DNA of 64,000 bases from JBDWFY01 sp039976075. Its GTDB lineage: Bacteria; Pseudomonadota; Alphaproteobacteria; Rhizobiales; Stappiaceae. Where the stretch lies: assembly GCA_039976075.1 (NCBI GenBank), contig JBDWFY010000022.1, positions 1 through 64,000 on the forward strand. The letters are read 5' to 3'. The notes beneath the pieces are model-generated. The model saw only the letters and a program-made list of their open reading frames with translations, searched no databases and had not been told where the DNA came from. Both the position numbers and the translations under genes were made by a program. Position 1 is the first letter of the stretch. Each line of letters begins with the position of its first letter. Below are positions 1 to 8,136 of this stretch, one piece after another.

Positions 1-1
1 G

Positions 2-295
2 CTGGTGATTGTTGCGCCGCTGGTGTTCCCCATCGCCATCGAACTTGGCATCGACCCCATTCACCTGGGCATCATCATGGTGGTCAATATGGAAATCGGC
101 ATGATCACCCCGCCGGTGGGACTGAACCTGTTCGTCACCGCAGGCGTCGCCAACATGTCAATGATGGGCGTCGTACGCGCCGCCCTGCCATTCCTGGGCA
201 TCATGTTCATCTTCCTCATCATCGTCACATACGTCCCATGGATCTCAACCGTCCTGCCAAACGCAATCATGGGACCGGAAGTCATCCTGAAATGA
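2..295 (+). CDS. TRAP transporter large permease (DctM family), C-terminal fragment
   Basis: The window opens inside this gene; 97 codons remain, ending at TGA 293-295. The translated piece is very hydrophobic and carries the conserved end of TRAP DctM proteins, with MITPPVGLNLFV near residue 39 followed by a last membrane segment. DctM forms the main inner-membrane channel of a Na+-driven tripartite uptake system, working with a small DctQ subunit and a periplasmic DctP binding protein, both presumably upstream of the window. It resembles the end of the second DctM in this window (45599-47938), but it is a separate system. A strong terminator follows at once. The substrate cannot be judged from this piece. 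Confidence 0.93.
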   Translation: MVIVAPLVFPIAIELGIDPIHLGIIMVVNMEIGMITPPVGLNLFVTAGVANMSMMGVVRAALPFLGIMFIFLIIVTYVPWISTVLPNAIMGPEVILK

Positions 296-311
296 GGTGA
301 TTAATTCCAAC

Positions 312-345
312 GCCCGGCAATTATGACGATTGCCGGGCATTTTTC
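312..345 (+). terminator. Rho-independent terminator after the TRAP permease
   Basis: A perfect 10-bp inverted repeat, GCCCGGCAAT and ATTGCCGGGC, with a 7-nt loop is followed by ATTTTTCTG. It sits 17 nt after the permease stop codon. Confidence 0.93.
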
Positions 346-403
346 TGTCCAAAACACGACAATCTGATTTGAGGTGATCGACCTGGCGGGTTAGCGCTTG
401 GGT

Positions 404-1297
404 ATGCGGGGTCTGATATTTACATGTTTTCTGGCGCTCTTCCTGTTGCCGTCGTTTCTCACCGAACTAGGCAATGCCGGGGAAATCGAAGGTAGAAGTT
501 TTTACTCGCGCACGCTGGATCGGGTTTATCCGTATCAGATTTACCTGCCCACGGGCTATGACAGCGGGCGAGGTCGATATCCGGTTCTCTATTTGCTGCA
601 CGGATCCCGAAACGGTGAAAAGGCCTGGGTCAAAAGCGGGCGGATACAGGAAGTGCTTGATCGGCTGATTGCTGAAGAAAAGCTGCCTCCTGTTCTTGCT
701 GTCATGCCCGGGCATCGCGGTGCCTGGTGGATCGACAATGGTCGGGATCAGGCTGAAACTGCGCTCATCAGCGACCTTATTCCAAATATAGATCAGACAT
801 ACCGGACAGTCGGATCGCGTGAAGGGCGCATGATTGCAGGCGCTTCCGCGGGAGGATATGGCGCAGTCCGTTTTGCCATTCGGTACCCTGATCTATTTAT
901 TGCAGCCGCTGCTTTGAGCCCGGCCGTCTACCATCCCCTTCCGCCGGGCAATTCGGCCGCATATCGCGAGCCTGCCTTCCTGGATGACGGCGTGTTTGAT
1001 GCTGTTCTGTGGCATGATAGGGACTATCGTACAGATCTTCCCGCATATCTCGAGAAACGACAGCCGGTCGCATTTTACATTGCGGTCGGTTTTGCAGATG
1101 AATTCGGTATTGTGGATGACGCACAGGCTCTGTTCAATCAATTGAAAGATACGCATAGAGATCAGTTGTTTTTTGACCTTAGGTCCGGCAATCACAGCTG
1201 GCGGTTCTGGCGGGAGACGCTGGAACAGGGGCTGGTGTTCATGTCCCGGTATATTCAGCGACCCGCAAGCGCCAGTCTCATCCCATCCCCTAATTAG
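404..1297 (+). CDS. Secreted alpha/beta-hydrolase, esterase D/feruloyl-esterase-like
   Basis: This is a putative serine esterase of the PF00756 esterase family, probably exported. The first 25 residues form a signal peptide (hydrophobic LIFTCFLALFLLPSFL, then a small-residue stretch). YLLHGS near residue 65 supplies the oxyanion-hole region. GASAGGYG around residue 148 is the GxSxG nucleophile elbow. GFADEFG near 230 and GNHSW near 264 are the likely acid and His of the triad. Length (297 aa) is usual. I chose the ATG at 404; an in-frame TTG at 398 is possible and neither has a good ribosome binding site. It stands alone between the TRAP terminator and the cold-shock-like gene. The substrate is unknown; the family cleaves carboxylic esters and S-formylglutathione. 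Confidence 0.8.
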   Translation: MRGLIFTCFLALFLLPSFLTELGNAGEIEGRSFYSRTLDRVYPYQIYLPTGYDSGRGRYPVLYLLHGSRNGEKAWVKSGRIQEVLDRLIAEEKLPPVLAVMPGHRGAWWIDNGRDQAETALISDLIPNIDQTYRTVGSREGRMIAGASAGGYGAVRFAIRYPDLFIAAAALSPAVYHPLPPGNSAAYREPAFLDDGVFDAVLWHDRDYRTDLPAYLEKRQPVAFYIAVGFADEFGIVDDAQALFNQLKDTHRDQLFFDLRSGNHSWRFWRETLEQGLVFMSRYIQRPASASLIPSPN

Positions 1298-1423
1298 ATA
1301 GCCGCCTAATTATAGTCCGCCGTCACAATAAATTCGCAAACATGCGGTCTAATAATACTGGAAAAAGAGAGTTTTAGATCAATTGATCAGCTGATACGGG
1401 CTGAGTTAGTTTGCGGGTTTGTG

Positions 1424-1624
1424 ATGCAAAGTGGAAATGTTAGATGGTTTGACGCCGAGAGCGGTGTTGGAGCAATTGATAGCGAAAATGGAAATTCAGT
1501 TTTAGTGTATCGCTACACTTTGGAGCGCGCCGGCCTCACCCGCTTGGACGAAGGCCAGCTTGTTGCATACGAATTGAACGCTCGGGACGGCAAGAATGTT
1601 GCCGAAGACCTGAAAGTTCTCTGA
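1424..1624 (+). CDS. Divergent cold-shock-domain protein
   Basis: A 66-residue single-domain protein matching the cold-shock fold along its length. SGNVRWFDAESGVGAID corresponds to the RNP1-containing first strands, then a shortened second RNP region (SVLVYRYT), GLTRLDEGQLVAYE in the middle and GKNVAEDLKV at the end. Canonical Csp proteins have a KGFGFI motif and a VFVH motif; here these are SGVGAID and VLVYR, so several aromatic nucleic-acid-binding residues are missing. It may bind RNA weakly or have another role. GTG at 1421 is directly in front of the chosen ATG. The gene is convergent with the citrate-synthase-like gene, 13 nt apart. Confidence 0.78.
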   Translation: MQSGNVRWFDAESGVGAIDSENGNSVLVYRYTLERAGLTRLDEGQLVAYELNARDGKNVAEDLKVL

Positions 1625-1637
1625 AAGTGCCATAAAC

Positions 1638-2738
1638 TCACGGCCTGTTCGCCGGATCCTGCCCAATATATTCCGATGAAGGACGGATCAACCGTCCTTT
1701 CTGCTGTTGCTCCAGAACATGAGCACACCATCCCGCTGCCCTGCCTGCTGCAAACAGTGGCGTAAACAGCTTTCGGTCGATGCCAATCGCATTAAGCAGT
1801 ACCGCCGTGTAAAATTCGACATTTGTATCGAGCGGACGATCCGGTTTATGGCGGGCAAGTGCCTCGAGAGCTGCTGCCTCAATCTCTTCGGCATGGCTGA
1901 CTGATGCGCCCAGTGCCTTGAGTCGCTTCAGCCCCTCTTTCAGCACATCGGCGCGGGGGTCTCGAGTCCGGTAAACGCGGTGACCAAATCCCATCAGTCT
2001 GTTCCCCTTTGCCAACTCCTTTTCGATCCAACTGTCGGTATTTTCGGGGCGTCCGATGGCGTCGAGCATGTCCAGAACCGGGCCTGGTGCACCGCCATGG
2101 AGCGGTCCCTTCAGAGCACCGATGGCGCCGGATACCGCAGACCGCATATCGGAACCTGTTGAGGCAATCACGCGCGCGGCAAATGTGGAGGCGTTCAGAC
2201 CATGATCAAGAATGGTGACAAGGTAGCGCTCCAGTGAATCGACTTCCATTTGTTTAGGCGCGTGACCCCGGAGCATGGTCAGCAGATCTTCGGTGCAGGA
2301 AAGGTGCCGATTGGGTTCTGGCAGGGATTTACCGGCTTTAATACGGACCGCTGCGGCGAGCAGAGTGTGAATCGCTCCGATAATCTGCAGCGCTTCCGGG
2401 GTGCCGTCTGCCATTGGCAGAGCATCCAGTCCCAGTCTTATCAATTCAATTTCCGATAGATCTGCTGGGGCAGCCTTCAGGCACGGCAATACGGAAGTCA
2501 CGGCGCAGCGGGCCGCTGCCAAGCCCTCACAGACATCACCTTCGGTTAGATCGGGCTGAACTGTCTGAAGGAGAAAAGCAACGGCGTGTTCGTAAGAGAT
2601 TACTCCGGCCAGATCCTCAATCGAGCGTCCGCAAATGATGAGCTCTCCGGCGGCACCACGAACATCGCTCAGGCATGTTTGTGCAGCGACGATACCTTCC
2701 AGACCGAAATCGATTCTGTTCTGCGCCGGTTTGTTCAT
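1638..2738 (-). CDS. Citrate synthase/methylcitrate synthase family protein
   Basis: A 366-residue citrate-synthase-fold protein that would condense an acyl-CoA with oxaloacetate. From the ATG at 2738, conserved pieces are LDHGLNAS (His179), GPLHGG (His214), GFGHRVYRTRDPRA (His253), and the C-terminal AGWCAHVLEQ and RPSSEYIGQ. The position of the catalytic Asp, normally in an N-[VIL]-D-F motif, reads NVEF here (Glu308). The start is set by AGGAGA 8 nt upstream; a longer frame to 2816 would overlap the shared control region. It is divergent from the HTH-citrate synthase fusion, with 83 nt between the starts. Whether it acts on acetyl-CoA, propionyl-CoA or something else cannot be told. Confidence 0.88.
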   Translation of the reverse strand: MNKPAQNRIDFGLEGIVAAQTCLSDVRGAAGELIICGRSIEDLAGVISYEHAVAFLLQTVQPDLTEGDVCEGLAAARCAVTSVLPCLKAAPADLSEIELIRLGLDALPMADGTPEALQIIGAIHTLLAAAVRIKAGKSLPEPNRHLSCTEDLLTMLRGHAPKQMEVDSLERYLVTILDHGLNASTFAARVIASTGSDMRSAVSGAIGALKGPLHGGAPGPVLDMLDAIGRPENTDSWIEKELAKGNRLMGFGHRVYRTRDPRADVLKEGLKRLKALGASVSHAEEIEAAALEALARHKPDRPLDTNVEFYTAVLLNAIGIDRKLFTPLFAAGRAAGWCAHVLEQQQKGRLIRPSSEYIGQDPANRP

Positions 2739-2789
2739 GCCAGTCTCCTGTTGCCTTGCGTTCATGTCTCGCATAGGCGCAGTTACTTG

Positions 2790-2823
2790 CAATATCGTCA
2801 ATATTGATAGATACAATCAATAT
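2790..2823. promoter_or_regulatory. Palindromic operator candidate between the two citrate-synthase-like genes
   Basis: ATATTGAT (2801-2808) and ATCAATAT (2816-2823) form a perfect 8-7-8 inverted repeat ending in the ATG of the HTH-citrate synthase gene. CAATAT half-sites also occur at 2790-2795 and 2799-2804. A TTGACG hexamer read on the minus strand (2796-2801) could be the -35 element of the leftward gene, with a weak GCCTAT -10 element 17 nt on. Binding here would block both genes. This is an inference from sequence symmetry; the natural candidate regulator is the adjacent HTH protein. Confidence 0.55.
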
Positions 2824-3991
2824 GAGTAAACCGATCTATCTGTCCGCGAAAGAAGCTGCCGCTGAACTTGGTGTGCAACCGGCAACCCTGTATGCGTATG
2901 TGTCCCGAGGGTTTGTCCGTTCGATCGCCGGCCCAGGCCGATCCAAACGTTATGCTGCGGAAGACATCCGCCAGCTTTGCGACAAAAGGGAGCATGGCCG
3001 GGAAACGGAAGCGGACAACTTCGGTGTCTTGCTGCAATCGTCCATTACATTGATTACCGATGATGGGCCTTTTTACCGGGGCCAACCGGCAATCAATTTG
3101 GCGAAAAACGCCAGTTTGGAGACTGTTGCGACCCTGCTGTGGGATTGCAGGGCAGATCCATTTGGCGAAACGGTAGAGAACCATGATCTGCAGAATTGTC
3201 CCCTACCGGCGCGACCGGTCGAAAGGGCTATGTTTGCACTCAGTCTTTGGCCACTGAAAGATCGGACCGCCTATGCGCTGAACAGGGACGTTCTGGTACG
3301 ACAGGGCGCAATGATTATGCGGCTTGTCGTTGCTGCGCTGCTGAATGAACCTGTTTCCGCTGCGCCGATGCACGAATTTCTTGCCCGACAATGGGGGATC
3401 GATGATCCGGAAATTATCAGCATGATACGCGCAGCGCTTGTTCTGTCCGCAGATCATGAACTGAACACGAGTGCCTATGCCGTGCGCTGCGCTGCGTCGA
3501 CTCGGGCACCTTTACACGCTGCTTTGCTGGCGGGGCTCGGGGCGTTTTTGGGACCGCGACACGGCGCAGCTTCCGATCGTGTTGAAAGCTGGCTCAGCGC
3601 TATGCGCGATCCGTCTGGCGTTCGGATGGAAATGGAAGCCAGGGTGATGCGCGGCGAACCACTCTATGGTTTTGGCCACCTGATTTATGAGGACGCTGAC
3701 CCACGGGCCGATCTGCTGCTTTCGATGATTGAACGGCACGGACTGAATCGCCCCTTTGTCGACGCGCTCGGAAGTATTCGTAAGGAAGCACTGACGCTGT
3801 ATGGCCTGCATCCCAACATAGATTTTGCCCTGGCAGCTTTGCGAAACTACGCCGGTTTACCAGATGGGGCGGCAATGGTGCTCTTTTGCGCCGGGCGGAT
3901 GTCCGGATGGATCGCTCATGCCCTGGAGCAATATGAACAGCCGGATCAGATACGCCCTCGCGCGACTTACACGGGACAGAGACCCAGATGA
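2822..3991 (+). CDS. Helix-turn-helix/citrate synthase fusion protein
   Basis: A 389-residue protein with an N-terminal MerR/excisionase-like winged helix (residues 7-50: YLSAKEAAAELGV, then TLYAYVSRG, then RSKRYAAEDI) joined to a full-length citrate synthase domain (about 70-389). Active-site positions are present: ADHELNTS (His212), GPRHGAA (His247), YGFGHLIY (His286) and HPNIDF (Asp334), followed by GWIAHALEQ and RPRATYTGQ. PRHG and GHLIY depart from the usual PLHG and GHR[VAL]. The ATG at 2822 lies in the palindromic operator; an upstream TTG at 2804 is in frame but unlikely. I infer either a transcription factor that senses a CoA ester or oxaloacetate through a citrate synthase fold, or an enzyme that controls its own gene. 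Confidence 0.87.
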   Translation: MSKPIYLSAKEAAAELGVQPATLYAYVSRGFVRSIAGPGRSKRYAAEDIRQLCDKREHGRETEADNFGVLLQSSITLITDDGPFYRGQPAINLAKNASLETVATLLWDCRADPFGETVENHDLQNCPLPARPVERAMFALSLWPLKDRTAYALNRDVLVRQGAMIMRLVVAALLNEPVSAAPMHEFLARQWGIDDPEIISMIRAALVLSADHELNTSAYAVRCAASTRAPLHAALLAGLGAFLGPRHGAASDRVESWLSAMRDPSGVRMEMEARVMRGEPLYGFGHLIYEDADPRADLLLSMIERHGLNRPFVDALGSIRKEALTLYGLHPNIDFALAALRNYAGLPDGAAMVLFCAGRMSGWIAHALEQYEQPDQIRPRATYTGQRPR

Positions 3992-4142
3992 CGTTGTTGC
4001 AGCCGGTTAGTCGGAACACGGCTGTCTGGGACGACTGAGTTTGGACATTGCAGTAAAATCACACAGTAACATTTGCGCTGAGATCCTTTCTCATTATACG
4101 ACAGAAGTGTTGGTTGCAGGCAAATGCGAGCCGGGGGCTAAA

Positions 4143-5030
4143 ATGGAACTCTTGATCGAGCATGTATTGAATGTCGTTGCTCCAGTTCTGATATGCGCTT
4201 CCATTGGATTTATACTGGCCAAAACCAACGTCCTGTTCGACACCAAAATGGTTGGGGCGGTGGTGTCAAAAGTCGGGTATCCGACGCTTATTCTGTCTCA
4301 TTTGGCTCAGCAGCATGTTGCGTTTGGCGCCTTTGTTCAATTCATGGGCTTTGCCGCCATTGCGGTGGGTTTGTTTGGTGTCATCGGGTTTGTGTTTTTG
4401 CGACTCGTCGGGTTGCCAGCACGGGCTTTCCTGTCGCCAATGATGATGAACAATGTTGGCAATGTCGGGTTGCCGGTTTGCTTGCTTGCATTTGGCAGCC
4501 AGGGTCTGGCATACGCGCTTGCCTTCACGGTTGCGGTGCTGTGTGCCATTTTCACCGTCGGAATGTGGCTGCCAATCGGGAAGGTCAGTTTCAAAAGCCT
4601 TCTCAGCCAACCGGTCATCTATGCGGTGATATTATCGCTCATACTGATGGGGACCGGTGCACAGCTGCCTGAACCGATCATCCAATCCGCATCGATACTG
4701 GGTGGTTTATCAATTCCCCTCATGCTTCTGACGCTTGGATACACCATTGCGACTCTTTCGGTAGGATCGATATGGCGCGGCACTTATCTGGCGTTGTTTC
4801 ACCTGGTGATGGCGGGGGCAGTGGCGTTTACGCTCGTTGCCATGTTTGGCCTGACAGGGACCGAAAAAGGGGTTTTCATCCTTCAGTGCCTGGCGCCGGT
4901 TTCGGTGGCGACTTATCTCTGGGTTGAAATGTATCAGGAAAAATATGCGGCTGACGTTGCAGGCATGATTTTGATTTCCACTCTGGCGACGATCATTGTC
5001 TTGCCGCTGGTTCTTACATTCTGGATCTGA
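4143..5030 (+). CDS. AEC family permease (auxin efflux carrier-like)
   Basis: An inner-membrane transporter of 295 residues with about ten hydrophobic segments in two halves, typical of bacterial AEC/malonate-type carriers. The conserved asparagine/glycine-rich stretch NNVGNVGLPVCL follows the fourth segment, and APVSVATYLW lies near the end. The ATG at 4143 follows a short G-rich stretch; an earlier in-frame start at 4041 would add a soluble tail unlike the family. It lies 150 nt after the HTH-citrate synthase gene in the same direction, so a di- or tricarboxylate substrate is plausible but unproven. It ends 12 nt from the convergent DUF930 gene. Confidence 0.85.
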   Translation: MELLIEHVLNVVAPVLICASIGFILAKTNVLFDTKMVGAVVSKVGYPTLILSHLAQQHVAFGAFVQFMGFAAIAVGLFGVIGFVFLRLVGLPARAFLSPMMMNNVGNVGLPVCLLAFGSQGLAYALAFTVAVLCAIFTVGMWLPIGKVSFKSLLSQPVIYAVILSLILMGTGAQLPEPIIQSASILGGLSIPLMLLTLGYTIATLSVGSIWRGTYLALFHLVMAGAVAFTLVAMFGLTGTEKGVFILQCLAPVSVATYLWVEMYQEKYAADVAGMILISTLATIIVLPLVLTFWI

Positions 5031-5042
5031 TCCTTCCTGAGC

Positions 5043-5849
5043 CTAGCGCGTTGGGAAACGGAGCCTCTTCCAATCACGTCTGGGAACCGGACGCCCTACC
5101 AGGAAAGCCATGTCTTCAACCGTGCCGAAATCGTTTGACAAAGTGCATTCATATTTCAAGTGAAACCAACGTCCTTTGCTTCTGAAAACAGCGCCATCAG
5201 CCAGAATGACCTGCCCGTTGACCATCGGATCGGATAGGGCGTAAGCAATCAGCCAGTCGGGAGCGAAAGTCTCTTTCCAGTTATGGACCTGTTCCATCGC
5301 TTCGCTGTTACACAATTGTTCCATGCGTTCAGAAAGGACCAGTTGTCCCAGAACTCTCTTTGCCTCCCGGTTTTTTGGGTTACTCCAGATGTCATCAGAA
5401 TAGATCCTGGATGCTCTGATCATGTTTGAAACGCCTTCCGTGTGCCCACCATCGGGTGGAACGCGGGCATTCTTCGACGGTGTTTTTGGACTGCTGGGTA
5501 CCCGCGCGGAATTTTTTCCAGCGTCTCTTGCAGGTTGGCTTTCAATGGCGCTGTCTGGAACCAAGGATTGTTCTACCGACGGTTTTGTCTGCAACGGCGA
5601 TTTTCTCGCGCCAAACGGGGCGACGAGCGTGACGGCAATTCGCTTCTCGGTTGATGCATCATGTGGCTGGATATCAAATCCGTAAACCAGAATGGTTCCC
5701 AGCAGGAAATGAATTGTCAGCGAAGCGAGAACGGCAAAGGTCTGGCGGTGGTCGGAGCCACCATCCGGCGACAGAAACCGGGAAAGAGACAAAGCAATTC
5801 TGCGCGATATTTCAAATCGTTCTTCGGTGCCTATCTGAGTGTTGCCCAT
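5043..5849 (-). CDS. DUF930 domain protein with TonB-like N-terminus
   Basis: A 268-residue protein of a rhizobial uncharacterised family. Residues 37-58 form one membrane helix near the N-terminus. Residues 75-140 are a low-complexity Pro/Ser/Lys linker. The DUF930 domain occupies about 165-268, marked by RMEQLCNSEAMEQVH, PDWLIAYA, AVFRSKGRWFHLKYEC and the closing VPRRDWKRL. The plan (one helix, proline-rich spacer, small C-terminal domain) looks like a protein anchored in the inner membrane with its domain in the periplasm, as in TonB/TolA. No function is known. It lies convergent to the AEC permease and downstream of the dehydratase terminator, so it is probably transcribed alone. Confidence 0.8.
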   Translation of the reverse strand: MGNTQIGTEERFEISRRIALSLSRFLSPDGGSDHRQTFAVLASLTIHFLLGTILVYGFDIQPHDASTEKRIAVTLVAPFGARKSPLQTKPSVEQSLVPDSAIESQPARDAGKNSARVPSSPKTPSKNARVPPDGGHTEGVSNMIRASRIYSDDIWSNPKNREAKRVLGQLVLSERMEQLCNSEAMEQVHNWKETFAPDWLIAYALSDPMVNGQVILADGAVFRSKGRWFHLKYECTLSNDFGTVEDMAFLVGRPVPRRDWKRLRFPTR

Positions 5850-5981
5850 GAGCGCAAAACCGGATGATCAAGATAAACGTGCGTGCATATCCAGCAAATT
5901 ACTCGAAATAGTGGCCGAAACACGCCCGAGGTCCGCGCTGAACAAAGAACATCAAGCGCTGCCAATCAAATCAAAAGAAGT

Positions 5982-6023
5982 AAAAACGTCCTGCCACATC
6001 AGATCAATATCAACGCGGCAGGA
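5982..6023 (-). terminator. Terminator downstream of the dehydratase gene
   Basis: Read on the minus strand, TCCTGCC (6023-6017) pairs with GGCAGGA (5995-5989) across a 21-nt loop, and CGTTTTTA follows. It starts about 30 nt after the dehydratase stop codon. Confidence 0.7.
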
Positions 6024-6053
6024 TGTATCGTATTGGTAAAAATCATCCGGAAC

Positions 6054-7880
6054 TTAGTGATTGTCCCGCGGAATGCCAGGTGGAATGTGCAGTTCCGGTT
6101 CGGACGGCGTTTGTGCGACTTTTTGGAACTGTACCGCAGGTTTCAGAACCATGCCCTCGTCGAATTGATCGACGATGGAGCGTTGAATTTCCTGCCAGGG
6201 AGTTTGGCTCACCGGGTAGGGGTAGCCGCCTTTGGCGTTCAAATCTGCCCGTCGCTTGTCCAATTCCTCTCGTGAGAGAAGAATATCAGCAGTGCCTTTT
6301 TGCAGATCGATCCGCACTTTATCGCCAGTGACGAGCAGAGCCAGTCCACCCATCGCGGCCGCTTCCGGTGCTGCGTTCAAAATGGACGGCGAGCCCGATG
6401 TTCCAGACTGCCTGCCATCACCGACACAGGGAAGTGCGTGGATGCCTCTTTTAATGAGGGCCGCCGGGGGCTGCATATTGACCACCTCGGCGCCGCCGGG
6501 ATAGCCGATTGGTCCGGCACCGCGAATGAAGAGGATACAATATTCATCGATATTGAGTGACGGATCATCGATCTTGTCATGATAGTCTTCCGGCCCATCA
6601 AACACGATTGCCCGGCCCTCAAAGGCATTGGGATCTTCCGGATTGGACAGATAGCGTTCTTGAAACTCTTGGTCGATCACACTGGTTTTCATGATCGCTG
6701 AATCGAACAGATTACCTTTGAGGTTTATGAAGCCGGCCTGTTGTTTCATCGGATTGGCAACTGTCTTGATCACGTCCTCATTCTCATTGACAGTGTCAGC
6801 GCAGTTTCCACCGATACTTTCGCCGTTGACGGTGACTGCGTCCGGATGAGGTAGCAGGTTTTCTTTCATCAGTTCAGCAACGACGGCGGGCACACCGCCT
6901 GCACGATGGTAATCCTCACCCAGATAGTCGCCGGCCGGCTGAAGGTTGACCAACAGCGGGACATCGTGGCCCAGTTTCTGCCAATCGTCATTCTCAAGCG
7001 GCACGCCAAGGTGGCGGGCGATAGCGTTGAGGTGGATCGGTGCATTGGTCGATCCACCGATCGCCGAATTGATGACGATGGCGTTTTCAAACGCTTCCCG
7101 GGTCATCACATCCGATGGCTTCTGGTCTTCCCAGACCATGTCCACGATACGTTTGCCGGTTTCATAGGAAATCTGGCCTCTTTCCCGGTAAGGGGCGGGG
7201 ATGGCCGCTGATCCGGGGAGCTGCATGCCGAGTGCTTCAGCCAGCGAATTCATGGTTGTCGCAGTGCCCATCGTGTTGCAATAGCCAACGGAGGGGGCTG
7301 AACTGGATACGATCTCCATAAACTCTTCATAATCGATTTCACCCGTTGCCAGCATTTCCCGGGCTTTCCAGACAATCGTGCCCGAACCGGTACGCTCACC
7401 TTTATGCCAGCCATTCAGCATGGGACCGACGCTCAACGCAATGGCGGGAATGTTGACCGTTGCCGCCGCCATCAGACAGGCAGGCGTGGTCTTGTCACAG
7501 CCAATGGTGAGAACGACACCGTCGATGGGGTATCCGTGCAAAAGTTCTACCAGGCCCAGATAAGCAAGGTTGCGATCGAGTGTTGCAGTGGGGCGTTTGC
7601 CGGTTTCCTGAATAGGATGGACCGGGAATTCGAAACAGATACCACCCTTGGATACAATACCTTCTCGAACCCGCTTGGCCAGCTCGATATGATGGCGGTT
7701 ACAGGGAGAAAGGTCGGATCCGGTCTGGGCAATGCCGATGATCGGCTTGCCCGACTGCAGCTCTTCCCGCGTCAATCCGAAATTGAGATAGCGTTCAATG
7801 TAAAGGGCAGTCATGCCCGGGTTATCGGGATTGTTGAACCAGTTGCGTGAGCGCAGCGGTGTTTTGCCCTTGCCGGTCAT
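6054..7880 (-). CDS. IlvD/Edd family sugar-acid dehydratase, xylonate dehydratase-like
   Basis: A 608-residue Fe-S dehydratase that removes water from a 2,3-dihydroxy acid to give a 2-keto-3-deoxy acid. The three cluster cysteines are visible: SPCN (Cys60), GCDKTTP (Cys128) and YCNTMGTA (Cys201). NAIVINSAIGGSTNA and DGRQSGTSGSPS, with its catalytic-type Ser, also fit. From memory, the N-terminus (RSRNWFNNPDN) and the C-terminal IPRDNH resemble Caulobacter XylD more than branched-chain IlvD, so D-xylonate or a related aldonic acid is the likely substrate. The ATG at 7880 has GGAGGA 6 nt upstream; a longer frame to 7955 lacks support. No other pentose genes are next to it, so the pathway must be completed elsewhere. 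Confidence 0.88.
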   Translation of the reverse strand: MTGKGKTPLRSRNWFNNPDNPGMTALYIERYLNFGLTREELQSGKPIIGIAQTGSDLSPCNRHHIELAKRVREGIVSKGGICFEFPVHPIQETGKRPTATLDRNLAYLGLVELLHGYPIDGVVLTIGCDKTTPACLMAAATVNIPAIALSVGPMLNGWHKGERTGSGTIVWKAREMLATGEIDYEEFMEIVSSSAPSVGYCNTMGTATTMNSLAEALGMQLPGSAAIPAPYRERGQISYETGKRIVDMVWEDQKPSDVMTREAFENAIVINSAIGGSTNAPIHLNAIARHLGVPLENDDWQKLGHDVPLLVNLQPAGDYLGEDYHRAGGVPAVVAELMKENLLPHPDAVTVNGESIGGNCADTVNENEDVIKTVANPMKQQAGFINLKGNLFDSAIMKTSVIDQEFQERYLSNPEDPNAFEGRAIVFDGPEDYHDKIDDPSLNIDEYCILFIRGAGPIGYPGGAEVVNMQPPAALIKRGIHALPCVGDGRQSGTSGSPSILNAAPEAAAMGGLALLVTGDKVRIDLQKGTADILLSREELDKRRADLNAKGGYPYPVSQTPWQEIQRSIVDQFDEGMVLKPAVQFQKVAQTPSEPELHIPPGIPRDNH

Positions 7881-8005
7881 GGATTCCTCCGTTTTTTCGA
7901 TCTTGTTGAGGGCGAACGCATAACCCTGGGGACTATATTTCGGCATAAAAAGCATCGGCTGACGATCAGCTGCGCTTCCGGTATGCCGTCCTTAAAATGG
8001 CCGGT

Positions 8006-8083
8006 GCGAAATGCTCCAAGCCTTTGTTTTGGCGCGTGTCCTTGTTGGAAAGGTGAGTCAATCTTTCCGAAATACGCTCTAGC
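8006..8083. repeat. Dispersed intergenic repeat, copy 1
   Basis: This stretch shares order and sequence with 30997-31079: an identical 17-mer GCTCCAAGCCTTTGTTT (8013-8029), then AAAGGTGA-TCAA, then CCGAAAT and a CTCTAG-like end. The centre has diverged. It lies upstream of the dehydratase gene, outside any coding region. It recalls the short degenerate intergenic palindromes common in rhizobial genomes, but that link is from memory. Confidence 0.65.
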
Positions 8084-8136
8084 ACATGTGGCCAGCTGAA
8101 TAAAATGCATTATCTCATTTTACCGCTGCTCAGGCC

